Shown here in pieces: positions 1-9,025 of a stretch of 64,000 nt of DNA. Source of the DNA: Coprousia sp963931435 (GTDB taxonomy: Bacteria; Actinomycetota; Coriobacteriia; Coriobacteriales; Coriobacteriaceae); the NCBI GenBank assembly GCA_963931435.1, contig OZ007012.1, positions 1,612,001 through 1,676,000 of the forward strand. Reading direction: 5' to 3'. A program made the position numbers and the translations under genes. The stretch's first letter is position 1; each line of letters starts with the position of its first letter. Below the pieces are notes generated by a model. It ran no database searches, was not told the origin of the DNA, and saw nothing but the letters and a program-made list of their open reading frames with translations.

Positions 1-1
1 G

Positions 2-1315
2 GGCAACGAGCGCTGCCAATACCTCAATGTTTGGACAGGATCACTTGATGGCTCAAAGCCCGTGATAGTCTTCTTCCATGGTGGCGGGCTGAGCAACGGC
101 GCTTCGACAGAACTGTCTTATTATGACGGCTTTTACCTCGCAAAATCGCAAGATGTTGTCTTCGTTTCTGTTAACACGCGCCTGAACGTTCTTGGATTCC
201 TCGACATGAGCGCTTACGGGGAGCAGTTTGCCAATTCAGGCATCGCCGGCATGATGGACGGCGTCGTTGCGCTTCAGTGGGTACATGACAACATCGCATC
301 CTTCGGCGGTGATCCCGCAAACGTCACCATTTTGGGTCAGTCCGGCGGCGGCACGAAAGTCACTACCCTTGCCTGCATGGCCGAAACAGCCGATTTGTTT
401 GACAAGGTTGTAATGATGAGCGGAGGCTACTCAACATCCACCAAGGAGGACGGGCTCGCCAACACGCAAAAGCTTGTCGACTATCTGGGTCTTTCCGCTG
501 AGAATGCAGCTGAGACGCTCGTCAACATGCCGTATGAGGAGCTTTATCAGGCAGCGACCGAGGCAGGGTGCAGCTGGTCAACCTATACGGGCACCGGAAC
601 CTTTGAGACTCCGCTCATCGATCCCGCAACCGGCGAGGTCAACCAGTACGCCGCAGCGCGCACGTGGATGATCGGCAATGCCTATGCAGAGTTCAACTGC
701 AACATGGGCGCCTTCAGCCCCTATATGGTCAATGGACCAGAAGATCTCCCCAACGCGGATTACACCAATATCGATGAGGATAGCGTGCGAGCTGCTATTG
801 ATGCTCAATACGGCGATGATGCCGATGCGTTCATTGAAGCATTTGAAAAGGCTTATCCTGACCACAAGCTGGTTGATTCTCTCTGGATCGCATCGGGTAA
901 GGCTGGACTTTCGCATTGGGCGGTGACCAATCCAGAAACCGGAACCATCACGCTCATGAATAAAGCGGGCATCCCGGTATACAACTATGTCACCGCCTAT
1001 GTCATTCCCTGCTTCGGCGGTATCACCATGTCGCACACACTCGATATCCCCTTTATGTTCAACTCCATCGATGAAGCTCCCTATCTGATCGCCGGCGATG
1101 CCGACAATGCCCATGGCGTAGCCCAGGCTATGTCTTCGGCACTCGCTGCGTTTGCGGCAACAGGAGATCCGTCGACGGACAACCTCAAATGGGAGCCCTA
1201 TGAATCAGACAACCACGCCTGCATGGTCTTTGATACCACATCCGAAGTGCGTGTGGGTTACGATGAGGAACTGATGACAATCATGGACGCCCATCCGACG
1301 GCTTCGCCGTTTTAA
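2..1315 (+). CDS. Carboxylesterase type B family protein (5' end outside window)
   Basis: Alpha/beta-hydrolase of the type B carboxylesterase family, expected to cleave carboxylic ester bonds. The reading frame is open from the window edge, so the N-terminus is missing; an internal GTG at 62 is not a credible start because the family motif YLNVWT lies upstream of it. Visible motifs are the oxyanion-hole HGGG, the GGDPANVTILGQSGGG segment with the nucleophile Ser in GQSGG, and SHTLDIPFMF near the C-terminus holding the likely catalytic His. Fragment of about 437 residues; complete members usually have 480-550. It is convergent with the liv operon and separated from it by a strong hairpin. GC is lower than in the next genes. 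Substrate unknown. Confidence 0.85.
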   Translation, partial: GNERCQYLNVWTGSLDGSKPVIVFFHGGGLSNGASTELSYYDGFYLAKSQDVVFVSVNTRLNVLGFLDMSAYGEQFANSGIAGMMDGVVALQWVHDNIASFGGDPANVTILGQSGGGTKVTTLACMAETADLFDKVVMMSGGYSTSTKEDGLANTQKLVDYLGLSAENAAETLVNMPYEELYQAATEAGCSWSTYTGTGTFETPLIDPATGEVNQYAAARTWMIGNAYAEFNCNMGAFSPYMVNGPEDLPNADYTNIDEDSVRAAIDAQYGDDADAFIEAFEKAYPDHKLVDSLWIASGKAGLSHWAVTNPETGTITLMNKAGIPVYNYVTAYVIPCFGGITMSHTLDIPFMFNSIDEAPYLIAGDADNAHGVAQAMSSALAAFAATGDPSTDNLKWEPYESDNHACMVFDTTSEVRVGYDEELMTIMDAHPTASPF

Positions 1316-1351
1316 TCTAGCGTCAAGCCAGTAACTGGGAACCATACGATG

Positions 1352-1384
1352 CAGGGCGGCTCCGCTTTGAGCGGAGCCGCCCTG
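1352..1384. terminator. Strong bidirectional hairpin between esterase and liv operon
   Basis: Perfect 14-bp stem (CAGGGCGGCTCCGC pairing with its complement) around a 5-nt loop TTTGA, 37 nt after the esterase stop and between convergent genes. There is no long T tract on either side, so it may rely on hairpin strength, as is common in GC-rich genomes. Confidence 0.75.
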
Positions 1385-1441
1385 TGTTGCTGAGGGAGAA
1401 AGAATGACTAGCGTCTTTGCCGCTTCTCACCAAAGAGCCCG

Positions 1442-2143
1442 CTAGCCACCAAGGTAGGCCTTGCGCACATCGTCGTTGGCAAGGAGCTCCTGACCGGTAC
1501 CGGAGAGCGTCACGCGGCCGGTCTCCAGCACGTAGCCGCGCGTGGCGACCGAGAGCGCCATCTGAGCGTTCTGCTCCACGAGCAGGATGGTGGTACCCTC
1601 CTCATGGAGCACCTGGATGATCTCGAAGATCTGCTCGACCAAAATGGGAGCAAGGCCCATCGAGGGCTCATCGAGCATGAGCAGCTTCGGGTTGGCCATC
1701 AGGCCGCGCCCCATGGCGAGCATCTGCTGCTCACCACCGGAGAGCGTTCCGGCAACCTGTCGGCGACGCTCTGCAAGCCGGGGAAACTGCTGGTAGACCC
1801 GCTCAAGATTCTCTGAGATGGTATCTTTGGGCTGGGTGTAGGCACCCATGTCGAGGTTCTCCTCCACCGTCATCTGCTGGAAGATGCGCCTGCCCTCGGG
1901 TACGTGCACCAACCCGTGCCCCACGATCTTCTCGGCGGGCATGTGCATGATATCCTCGCCCATGAACTCGATCGAACCCGAGCGCGACCGCAGCAGGCCG
2001 GAAAGCGTCTTCAACGTGGTGGACTTACCGGCGCCGTTCGCACCGATAAGAGCCACGATCTCGCCATCGTTGACCTCGAAGGAGACGTTCTTGATGGCGT
2101 GGATGGCCCCGTACCATACATTGATGTTGTATACGGAAAGCAT
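1442..2143 (-). CDS. livF: Branched-chain amino acid ABC transporter ATP-binding protein LivF
   Basis: One of two cytoplasmic ATPases that power the Liv-type uptake system for leucine, isoleucine and valine. 233 residues, the normal LivF length. Walker A GANGAGKST near residue 34, signature LSGGEQQML, Walker B LLMLDEPSMGLAP and the switch His in LLVEQNAQ are visible. It is the last gene of livJ-livH-livM-livG-livF, immediately after livG (its start abuts the livG stop). Substrate by family resemblance only; related systems also carry amides or urea. Confidence 0.92.
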   Translation of the reverse strand: MLSVYNINVWYGAIHAIKNVSFEVNDGEIVALIGANGAGKSTTLKTLSGLLRSRSGSIEFMGEDIMHMPAEKIVGHGLVHVPEGRRIFQQMTVEENLDMGAYTQPKDTISENLERVYQQFPRLAERRRQVAGTLSGGEQQMLAMGRGLMANPKLLMLDEPSMGLAPILVEQIFEIIQVLHEEGTTILLVEQNAQMALSVATRGYVLETGRVTLSGTGQELLANDDVRKAYLGG

Positions 2144-3025
2144 TTACTCCTCGCCCTCCTTCTTAGCCTGTTTGCCCAGGTAAGCCTCGATGACCGCATC
2201 GTTTTGCTGGATCTCCTCGGGCGTGCCCTTGGCGATGATCTTTCCGAAGTTGAGCACGCAGATGCCCTCGCAGATGTTCATGACGAGGTTCATGTCGTGC
2301 TCGATGAGCATGATAGCGATCTGGAACTTGTCGCGGATCTTGACGATGTTCTCCATCAGCTCGGCAGTCTCGGACGGATTCATACCGGCTGCGGGCTCAT
2401 CGAGCAGCAGCAGCTTCGGGCCGGTGGCAAGAGCACGGACGATCTCCAGGCGGCGCTGCGCGCCATACGGCAGCGAGCCCGCCTCATGATCGGCCAAGCC
2501 CGTCATGTCGAAGATATCCAGCAGCTCCATGGCCATGGCGTGATAGGCCTTCTCGCTCTTCCAGTGGTGCGGAAGGCGCAAGATGCTCGTTGCCATGCCG
2601 CAGTGAAGCTGGTTATGCAGGCCTACCATCACGTTCTCCTCGACGGTGAGCGTGTTGAACAGCCGGATGTTCTGGAACGTACGCGCGACGCCAAGCTGGT
2701 TCACCTTCGCCGGGCTCAGGCCCGCGGTGTCCTTGCCGTCCACCATGATGGTGCCGTGCGTGGGATTGTACACCTTGGTGAGCAGGTTGAAGACCGTGGT
2801 CTTACCCGCGCCGTTGGGGCCGATGAGGCCGCAGATCTCGGTGGGGCCCACGGTGACGTTGAAGTCGTCGACCGCCTTCAGGCCGCCGAACTCGATGCCC
2901 AAGTGCAGGCACTCGAGCGCGGGCGCCTTGCCCAGGTCGCGCTCGGGCACGATGGAGACGCTGGGCACGGGCACCATCTTGGTCTCCTCGCGACGCTTCT
3001 TGCCGAAGTCGGTGAGCCTACTCAT
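2144..3025 (-). CDS. livG: Branched-chain amino acid ABC transporter ATP-binding protein LivG
   Basis: Second ATPase of the Liv transporter, 293 residues. Walker A GPNGAGKTT, Walker B LLLLDEPAAGMNP and the LivG-typical C-terminal EAYLGKQ are present. The start MSRLTDFGKK is chosen because it overlaps the livM stop by 8 nt and brings the length to that of the family; a longer frame upstream is an out-of-register reading of livM. The roughly 40 residues before the first conserved strand are slightly longer than usual. Translationally coupled to livM. Confidence 0.9.
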   Translation of the reverse strand: MSRLTDFGKKRREETKMVPVPSVSIVPERDLGKAPALECLHLGIEFGGLKAVDDFNVTVGPTEICGLIGPNGAGKTTVFNLLTKVYNPTHGTIMVDGKDTAGLSPAKVNQLGVARTFQNIRLFNTLTVEENVMVGLHNQLHCGMATSILRLPHHWKSEKAYHAMAMELLDIFDMTGLADHEAGSLPYGAQRRLEIVRALATGPKLLLLDEPAAGMNPSETAELMENIVKIRDKFQIAIMLIEHDMNLVMNICEGICVLNFGKIIAKGTPEEIQQNDAVIEAYLGKQAKKEGEE

Positions 3026-4130
3026 GCGCCTCGCCCCCTTCCACGGCAACGGCCTCTTCAGCCATGGCATCCTCAGCCTCGCCCTTGCCGAAACGGCTAC
3101 GCACCGCATCGGCGATGCGCTGGTAGATCTTGGTATGCGGCACCACCATCACGAGGATGAGCACGATGGCGTAGAGCAGCATGCGATACTGGTTGATGGG
3201 ACGCAGCACCTCGGGCAGCACCGTCAAGAACGCCGCCGAGATGATGGAGCCCCAGATGTTGCCCATGCCGCCCAAGACCACGTAGACGAGGATCAAGATC
3301 GACTGGTTGAAGTCGAACTGCGAGGGCACCACGGTGGAGTAGTTCATGGCGTAGAGCACGCCCGCCGCGCCCGCGAGGGCCGAGGCCACCGTGAACGCCA
3401 TGAGACGGTACTTGGTGGTGTTGACGCCCACGCTCTCGGCGGCGATGCGGTTGTCGCGCACCGCCATGATGGCGCGGCCGTCACGGCTGTGCATGAGGTT
3501 CAGCACCACGGCGACCGTGATGAGCACGAGCAAGATGCCCAGCGCGAAGGTCGAGACCTTCGAGATGCCCACCGCGCCCTTGGGGCCGTTGATGAGGATC
3601 GTGCCGGCGTTCATGCCGAGCGACGCCGAATCGGTGAGCGAGAAGTGCAGCCCCGCGTCATCGACGCCCACGTAGAAGATGTTGAGCAGGTTCTTGATGA
3701 TCTCGCCGAATGCGAGCGTCACGATGGCGAGGTAGTCGCCGCGCAGGCGCATGACGGGAATACCCACGAGGAAACCGATGACACCGGCGGCGACGGCGCC
3801 CGCCACCGCGGAGAGCGCGAAGAGCAGAAGGTCACTCTCGACGCCGAAGCGCGTGAGGCATCCCGCCACGATGACACCCGTGAAGGCGCCCACGCTCATG
3901 AAACCGGCATGCCCCAGCGACAGCTCGCCCGACACGCCCACGACGAGGTTCAGCGACACCGCGAGCGACACGTACGCGCAGATGGGCACGAGCTGGCCCG
4001 AGAGCGAGTGCGAGATGAGCCCGAGCCCGTCGAGCACCGTCACGACGATGAAGGCGCCGATCACGAGCGCATAGGTGATGATGGTGGACCGCGTCTGCGG
4101 CTTGAGTTGCTTGATACCCATGTCGCTCAC
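3018..4130 (-). CDS. livM: Branched-chain amino acid ABC transporter permease LivM
   Basis: Integral membrane permease of the Liv transporter, 370 residues, with about nine hydrophobic segments and the LivM hallmarks GVSGELSLGHAGFMSVGAF near the N-terminus and GGMGNIWGS near the C-terminus. The GTG at the given start abuts the livH stop; an internal ATG at 4121 preceded by AGGTGAG is an equally good start and would remove three residues. The C-terminal tail after YQRIADAVRSRF is charged and low in complexity (EGEAEDAMAEEAVAVEGGEAHE pattern). Confidence 0.9.
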   Translation of the reverse strand: MSDMGIKQLKPQTRSTIITYALVIGAFIVVTVLDGLGLISHSLSGQLVPICAYVSLAVSLNLVVGVSGELSLGHAGFMSVGAFTGVIVAGCLTRFGVESDLLLFALSAVAGAVAAGVIGFLVGIPVMRLRGDYLAIVTLAFGEIIKNLLNIFYVGVDDAGLHFSLTDSASLGMNAGTILINGPKGAVGISKVSTFALGILLVLITVAVVLNLMHSRDGRAIMAVRDNRIAAESVGVNTTKYRLMAFTVASALAGAAGVLYAMNYSTVVPSQFDFNQSILILVYVVLGGMGNIWGSIISAAFLTVLPEVLRPINQYRMLLYAIVLILVMVVPHTKIYQRIADAVRSRFGKGEAEDAMAEEAVAVEGGEAHE

Positions 4131-5012
4131 CTACACCTTCTCGTTGACGGGTTTGCCGAGCAGGCCCGCGGGACGGATGAGCAGAATCACGATGAGCACC
4201 GCGAACACCACCGCGTCGGCGATCTGCGTGGAGATGTAGGCGCGCGCGAAGATCTCGATGACGCCCAGGAGGATGCCGCCCAGAGCCGCGCCGGGGATGG
4301 ACCCGATGCCGCCGAGCACGGCCGCGGTGAACGCCTTGATGCCGGGCATGGAGCCGGTGGTGGGCATGAGGATGGGGTAGGACGCGCACATGAGCACGCC
4401 CGCGATCGCGGCGAGGCCCGAACCGATGGCGAACACCATCGAGATGGTGGAGTTCACGTTGATGCCCATGAGCTGGGCGGCGTCGCGGTCCTCGGAGCAG
4501 GCGCGCATGGCCTTGCCCATCTTGGTCTTGGTGGTGAACAGCGTGAGCGCCACCATGATGGCCACGCATGCGAGGATCGTGAGAAGCGCCGTCGAGGAGA
4601 CGATGAGCTTGCCATCGAAGAGGCTCAAGGCCGGCAGACTCAAGATCGACGAGAAGCTCTTGGGATTGGACCCCATGATGATGAGCGCCGCGTTCTGCAA
4701 GAAGTAGCTCACGCCGATGGCGGTGATGAGCACGTTGAGCGACGGCGCGGTGCGCAACGGCTTGTAGGCGAGCCGCTCGACCACGATGCCGAGCACCGTG
4801 CACCCCACGACGGAGAGCGCCACGCCCGCGATGACGGGCACCCCCAGATAGGTAACCGCGCAGAAGCAGATGTAGGCGCCCACCATGATCACGTCGCCAT
4901 GCGCGAAGTTGAGCATCTTGGCGATGCCGTAGACCATCGTGTAGCCGAGCGCGATGATGGCGTAGACGCTGCCCAAGCTCATCCCGTTGATGAGGTTGGT
5001 GAGGAACTCCAC
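4131..5012 (-). CDS. livH: Branched-chain amino acid ABC transporter permease LivH
   Basis: Second permease of the transporter, 293 residues, the usual size. Starts MEFLTNLINGMSLGSVYAI and contains the LivH block GYTMVYGIAKMLNFAHGD. Ends KPVNEKV directly against the livM start, so the two permeases are co-translated. A stem-loop lies in the 82-nt gap between livJ and livH. Confidence 0.92.
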   Translation of the reverse strand: MEFLTNLINGMSLGSVYAIIALGYTMVYGIAKMLNFAHGDVIMVGAYICFCAVTYLGVPVIAGVALSVVGCTVLGIVVERLAYKPLRTAPSLNVLITAIGVSYFLQNAALIIMGSNPKSFSSILSLPALSLFDGKLIVSSTALLTILACVAIMVALTLFTTKTKMGKAMRACSEDRDAAQLMGINVNSTISMVFAIGSGLAAIAGVLMCASYPILMPTTGSMPGIKAFTAAVLGGIGSIPGAALGGILLGVIEIFARAYISTQIADAVVFAVLIVILLIRPAGLLGKPVNEKV

Positions 5013-5033
5013 GGTCCCCTCCCTTCAACAGAT

Positions 5034-5066
5034 GAGCGGAGACCACCTGGCGGGTGATCTCCGCTC
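5034..5066 (-). terminator. Intercistronic hairpin between livJ and livH (partial attenuator or mRNA stabiliser)
   Basis: Nine perfect pairs (GAGCGGAGA/TCTCCGCTC), a mismatch, then four more pairs around a 5-nt loop. It sits after the binding-protein gene and before the permeases and lacks a T tract. Such hairpins commonly allow the binding protein to be made in excess over the membrane subunits; that role is inferred here. Confidence 0.6.
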
Positions 5067-5094
5067 CCGAACCTATCAGATCAAAGGCGAGCCG

Positions 5095-6354
5095 TTAGGC
5101 GTCGAGCGGCATGTACACGCCGTCCTCGATGACCATGCCCATGGGCTGCTTGGAGATCTCGCCGGTATCCGACCAGGTGGCCGCCTCGCCGGCGGTGGTG
5201 AGGCCGGTGAACGAGAAGTCCTCGGCCACGAACTGCTCCATGAGGCCGTCGCAGAGCTCGGTGAAGTCCATGTCGGAGGTGAGCCCGGCCGCCTCGATGG
5301 CCTGCTTGAGCGCGTAGATGCAGTCGTAGGCGTCGGCCGCGAACTGGTTGGGGGTCTCGCCGTAGTTCTCCTCATAGGTGGCGACGAACTTCTTGGTGGC
5401 CTCGTCCTCGGCGGTGGCGACGAACGGCGTCAGGAGCATGCAGCCCTCGGCGAGCGCGGTGTCGAAGCCCTCCTGGGTGAGCAGGCCGTCCATGCCGTCG
5501 ACGCCGAACCACTTGGGCGCGTAGCCCATGTTGTTGGCCTGGGTGAGGATGAGCGAGATGGGCTGATAGTAGATGGGGAGGAACACCAGGTCGGCACCAG
5601 CGTTCTTGGCGTCGTTCAACTGGACGGAGAAGTCGGTGGCGGAGTCATCGGTGAACGAGGTCTCGGACACGATCTCCACGCCGAGCTCGGCCGCCTCGTT
5701 CTTGAAGCTCTCATAGATGCCCGTGGAGTAGGTGTCGGAGATGTTGTAGATGATGGCGATCTTGGTGCCCAGCCCCTGCTCGGAGATGTACTGCGCGGAC
5801 GCGGCGCCCTGGTTGGGGTCGGTGAAGCACATCTGGAAGACGTTCTCCTTGCGCTGGATGGAGATGTTGCCATCGGCGTCGGGCTGACCGCCGATGACGT
5901 CGGTCGAGGAGCCGGACGGGGTGAGCTGGAACATGTGGTCGTTGTTGGTCTCGGCGGACACGGCGACGCAGGGCGTGGTGGTCACGGTGCCCATGAGGAT
6001 CTGCATGCCCCAGTCCTTCAGGTTGTTGTACGCGTTGACCGACTTCTCGGCGTCGTTCGCGTCATCCTGGAAGTTGAGCTCGAACTGGATGTCGCCACCC
6101 TCGGCGTTGATCTCGTCGACGGCGATCTGAGCGCCGTTCTTGACGGCGTTGCCGTAGATCGCGGCGCCCTCGGTGGTGGGTCCGATGCCGCCGATCTTGA
6201 AGACCGCGCCGGAAGCGGCCGACGAGGTGCCGGAGCCCTCGGCGGCATCGTCGCCGCCGGAGCAGCCGGCGAGGATGCCGGCAACACCCAGCATGCCCGC
6301 GCCGGCAACGAGGGCGCGGCGGCTCATCTGGGGATTGAGGTTGATTCGGGTCAT
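5095..6354 (-). CDS. livJ: Branched-chain amino acid ABC transporter substrate-binding lipoprotein LivJ
   Basis: Extracellular receptor of the Liv transporter, 419 residues, Leu/Ile/Val-binding (periplasmic binding protein type I) fold: FKIGGIGPTTEGAAIYGNAV at the start of the mature domain and later VAIIYN-type and FFGVDGM-type strands. The signal peptide has a twin-Arg pair (MSRRALVAGAG), a hydrophobic core and lipobox LAGC, so it should be a lipoprotein on the outer face of the membrane. The start is chosen by AAGGAGAG placed a few nt upstream; an ATG 33 nt further upstream lacks a good site. First gene of the operon. Confidence 0.9.
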   Translation of the reverse strand: MTRINLNPQMSRRALVAGAGMLGVAGILAGCSGGDDAAEGSGTSSAASGAVFKIGGIGPTTEGAAIYGNAVKNGAQIAVDEINAEGGDIQFELNFQDDANDAEKSVNAYNNLKDWGMQILMGTVTTTPCVAVSAETNNDHMFQLTPSGSSTDVIGGQPDADGNISIQRKENVFQMCFTDPNQGAASAQYISEQGLGTKIAIIYNISDTYSTGIYESFKNEAAELGVEIVSETSFTDDSATDFSVQLNDAKNAGADLVFLPIYYQPISLILTQANNMGYAPKWFGVDGMDGLLTQEGFDTALAEGCMLLTPFVATAEDEATKKFVATYEENYGETPNQFAADAYDCIYALKQAIEAAGLTSDMDFTELCDGLMEQFVAEDFSFTGLTTAGEAATWSDTGEISKQPMGMVIEDGVYMPLDA

Positions 6355-6703
6355 GGTTCTCTCCTTCCCGAAGCGCGCCTGCCGCATGCGCGGGCGCGTC
6401 GCTCTGCCTGTTCCCGTCCCGCACCCGGCGCGCGGCGCCGATGACCGGACGTTCCTGATACCTTACTCGTTTTCGGCCGCATTGGTAAGGTGATCGGCGC
6501 AGGTTGGGACCCCCGCGGCCGGGAGGGGAGCCGCTTACGCGCCGCTATGGTAAAGTTTACCTGCGCTTTGCAGCCAAACCGCAGCGTAGGAACCATGTTA
6601 CATCTTGGTTTCGCCCCGCCCCGCCACACGGGGCGCCGGTGCCGCCGCGTACCCTCGTCGGTGCGCGCGGCGGGAAGGCCGCCCCCGACCCTAAGGAGAC
6701 ACA
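6355..6703. other. Divergent intergenic region livJ / hom with two inverted repeats
   Basis: About 350 nt without a gene; it must hold the promoters of livJ (minus) and hom (plus). Two short dyads are visible: CCTTAC (6461-6466) with GTAAGG (6485-6490), and GGTAAA-G-TTTACC at 6549-6561. The second has the size and symmetry of an operator half-site pair. No convincing -35/-10 pair was found on either strand. Confidence 0.4.
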
Positions 6704-8041
6704 ATGGCAGATACCGTGCGAACCGTCGAACTCGGCCTCATCGGGCTCGGGACCGTGGGCAGCGGCGTGGCCAAGCTCATCGCCCGCCATCATGACGAGT
6801 ACCTGACCGCCTACGGGGTCGACGTGCGCGTGAAGCGCGCCTGCGGGCTGGAGCCCGAGCGCGCCGCGGAGCTGGGGTTCACGGGCGACGCCTTCACGAC
6901 CGACTGGCGCGAGGTCGTCGACGACCCCGCGATCGATATCGTGATCGAGCTCATCGGCGGCGAGCACCCCGCGACCGAGATCTTCGAGGCGGCGCTCGCG
7001 AGCGGCAAGCACATGGTGTCGGCCAACAAGGCGCTGCTCGGCCGCCACGTGGAGCGCCTGGCGGCGCTCGCCGCGGAGCACGGCGTGCAGCTGCGCTGCG
7101 AGGCGGCGGCGGCCGGCGGCATCCCGGTGGTCAACGCCTTGGAGCACGCGCTCGTGGGCAACGACATCCTCACCATCGCCGGCATCCTGAACGGCACCAC
7201 CAACTACATCCTGTCGCGCATGACCGCCGAGGGGCTCGACTTCGACGAGGTGCTCGCCGAGGCGCAGCGCCTGGGCTACGCCGAGGCCGACCCGTCGGCC
7301 GACGTGGACGGGTTCGACGCGGCGAGCAAGGTGGCCATCCTCTCCTCCATCGCCTTCCACACGCGCGTCACCACCGACGACGTCTACATGCAGGGCATCC
7401 GCAGCGTCTCGGCGGCCGACATCGAGCAGGCGCGCGAGCTGGGTTACGCCATCAAGCTGCTGGGCATCGCGCGCTGGACGCCCGCGGGCATCGACGCGCG
7501 CGTGCACCCCACCATGATTCCTGCCGACCACATGCTCGCCAGCGTCTCGGGCGCCATGAACGCCGTGTACGTGGTGGGCGACGCCGTGGGCGAGACCATG
7601 TTCTACGGTGCCGGCGCCGGCTCCTTCCCCACCGCGAGCGCCGTGGTGGGCGACATCCTCGAGCTCGCGCGGCCCATCGCGGCGGGCTCGGCCCCGGCGC
7701 CCGAGAGCGAGCCGTTCGAGCGCGTCACGCCGGTCCGCGCCATCGACAGCCTGCGCACGCGCTACTACGTGCGCATCTCGGTTGCCGACCGCGTGGGCAC
7801 CCTCGCGCCCGTGGTGGACGCGTTCTCGCGCGCGGGGATCTCGATCTCTGCCATCCACCAGCTCCAGGACGGCGACGGCACGTACTGCTCGGTGGTGTTC
7901 CTCACGCACGAGGCGCTCGAGCGCGACATGCGCGACGTCTGCGCCGCGCTCGACGGCATGGACGAGGTCGAGCGCGTGGCGAGCGTCATCCGCATCGAGG
8001 ACGTCGACGCCTGGTGCGAGGGCATGGAGAAGAACGACTAG
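6704..8041 (+). CDS. hom: Homoserine dehydrogenase
   Basis: NAD(P)H-dependent reduction of aspartate semialdehyde to homoserine, the branch point to threonine and methionine. 445 residues with an N-terminal Rossmann fold (GLIGLGTVGSGVAKLI), catalytic-domain signature from GILNGTTNYILSRM to GYAEADPSADVDGFDAASK, and a C-terminal ACT domain (about residues 350-430, YYVRISVADRVGTLAPVV) that usually mediates threonine feedback. AAGGAG lies 6-7 nt upstream of ATG. It stands alone: no thrB, thrC or aspartokinase adjoins it. A large hairpin follows. Confidence 0.95.
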   Translation: MADTVRTVELGLIGLGTVGSGVAKLIARHHDEYLTAYGVDVRVKRACGLEPERAAELGFTGDAFTTDWREVVDDPAIDIVIELIGGEHPATEIFEAALASGKHMVSANKALLGRHVERLAALAAEHGVQLRCEAAAAGGIPVVNALEHALVGNDILTIAGILNGTTNYILSRMTAEGLDFDEVLAEAQRLGYAEADPSADVDGFDAASKVAILSSIAFHTRVTTDDVYMQGIRSVSAADIEQARELGYAIKLLGIARWTPAGIDARVHPTMIPADHMLASVSGAMNAVYVVGDAVGETMFYGAGAGSFPTASAVVGDILELARPIAAGSAPAPESEPFERVTPVRAIDSLRTRYYVRISVADRVGTLAPVVDAFSRAGISISAIHQLQDGDGTYCSVVFLTHEALERDMRDVCAALDGMDEVERVASVIRIEDVDAWCEGMEKND

Positions 8042-8063
8042 CACCGGTCGCATCGTTGCGGCG

Positions 8064-8150
8064 AGAGGCGGAGGAACCTCCCGTGCGGGACGGCGTTTCT
8101 ACAGGCGCATGGCGCCGGTGCCGTCCGCGGGGTTCCTCCGCCTCTTTCTG
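8064..8150 (+). terminator. Rho-independent terminator after hom
   Basis: Long two-tier hairpin: outer arms AGAGGCGGAGGAACC (8064-8078) and GGTTCCTCCGCCTCT (8131-8145), inner arms around GGGACGGC and GCCGTCC, followed by TTCTG. Confidence 0.75.
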
Positions 8151-8264
8151 TCCCGCCGCCCCCTCCCATCTGCACGACATCCCAGCGGACCATCCACGCT
8201 GGGTTCCGTTGAGCCGCTCGCCCGAACGCGTCCTCTGAAGATGAACCCGCGACTATGCCGTGGG

Positions 8265-8804
8265 CTACTCGGAGAGGGTAAAGGGATCGGCTTGCGCTTG
8301 AGACGATACGGAGCATGCCTGACGGGCGCCCAGAAGCTCCAACGCCCTGCCGGGGGTTATGCAGATCTCCGGCTGGTGTTTGAGGAGCCCTTCGTCAAAC
8401 GTCACGAGAAAGTCCGCGCCGCATGATTCTGCTGAAGCGATGAGCAGGTTGTCCTCATAATCGTTGTGCACCGTTCTGAGCAGGTACGCGAGCTCGCCCT
8501 CGGCTTGGCTCAAAGGCGAGACGGCGGCGATCTCGCCCATCTTGCGAATGCACGCCCAAGCGTAGGGCCGATACGAAGTGGAGTCGGCCGCGGTACCCGC
8601 TTGGAGGGCGCGCCGGCGCATCACACGGGGAACGGTATAGAAGACGTCTTTTGCCGAGCTCGGCGCATAGAGGAGCCCGGTGCCCGAAAGGACGCACTGC
8701 TCGATGAAGCGGCACGCCTCCTCGTAATGGATATCGTCACGCAAAAGGTAGTACACCCACACATTGGTATCAACGAGAAAAAGGTGCTCCTCCTTACGCT
8801 TCAT
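8265..8804 (-). CDS. PIN-domain ribonuclease toxin (VapC-like)
   Basis: 179-residue PIN-domain protein, expected to be a metal-dependent RNase toxin. Acidic active-site residues appear in FLVDTNVWVYYL, SAKDVFYTV, NDYEDNLLIASA and LVTFDEGLL. The start MKRKEEHLFLVDTN is preferred to a longer frame because the PIN fold begins there. Its gene overlaps by 11 nt a short frame that looks like the end of an antitoxin, the usual arrangement of toxin-antitoxin pairs; the antitoxin itself appears truncated. Similar in plan to the intact pair near 45-46 kb. Confidence 0.75.
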   Translation of the reverse strand: MKRKEEHLFLVDTNVWVYYLLRDDIHYEEACRFIEQCVLSGTGLLYAPSSAKDVFYTVPRVMRRRALQAGTAADSTSYRPYAWACIRKMGEIAAVSPLSQAEGELAYLLRTVHNDYEDNLLIASAESCGADFLVTFDEGLLKHQPEICITPGRALELLGARQACSVSSQAQADPFTLSE

Positions 8805-8958
8805 GGTGAAGATCCTCCCCAGCGTGCGCTGAAAGCTCGGCAAACAGCTCATCGACCTTCTCTTCGTACAGTTCATCTTTAAGCTGCCTCCAGGGGATGT
8901 CCCCGAGCAGCGGAACAGAGCCCCATCCGCGATTTCCGCGAAGGCGCGCTGGGGCTCC
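8794..8958 (-). pseudogene. Decayed antitoxin 3' end upstream of the PIN toxin
   Basis: A 54-codon open frame ends 11 nt inside the PIN gene and encodes a charged helix typical of an antitoxin C-terminus (WRQLKDELYEEKVDELFAEL, ending GEDLHHEA). It has no ATG, GTG or TTG between the preceding in-frame TGA (8959-8961) and its acidic tail, and the purL promoter region begins right there, so the 5' part seems deleted. Confidence 0.4.
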
Positions 8959-8976
8959 TCATGTGTTGGGCGTCGC

Positions 8977-8985
8977 TGCTATCAT
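8977..8985 (+). promoter_or_regulatory. Extended -10 promoter of purL
   Basis: TGC-TATCAT lies 40 nt upstream of the purL ATG; no good -35 hexamer is visible. The same TATCAT or TAGAAT element with TGn recurs before several genes in this window. Confidence 0.45.
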
Positions 8986-9025
8986 GGTGGCGGTTTGCAA
9001 CCCACCCATCAGAAGGGCAGGCGCT

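Noticed and set aside
2646..6444. Long open frames antisense to livG-livM-livH-livJ (803 and 485 codons)
   Set aside because: They follow the third-position GC of the real genes on the other strand, are His/Arg/Asp/Glu-rich and show no family motif.
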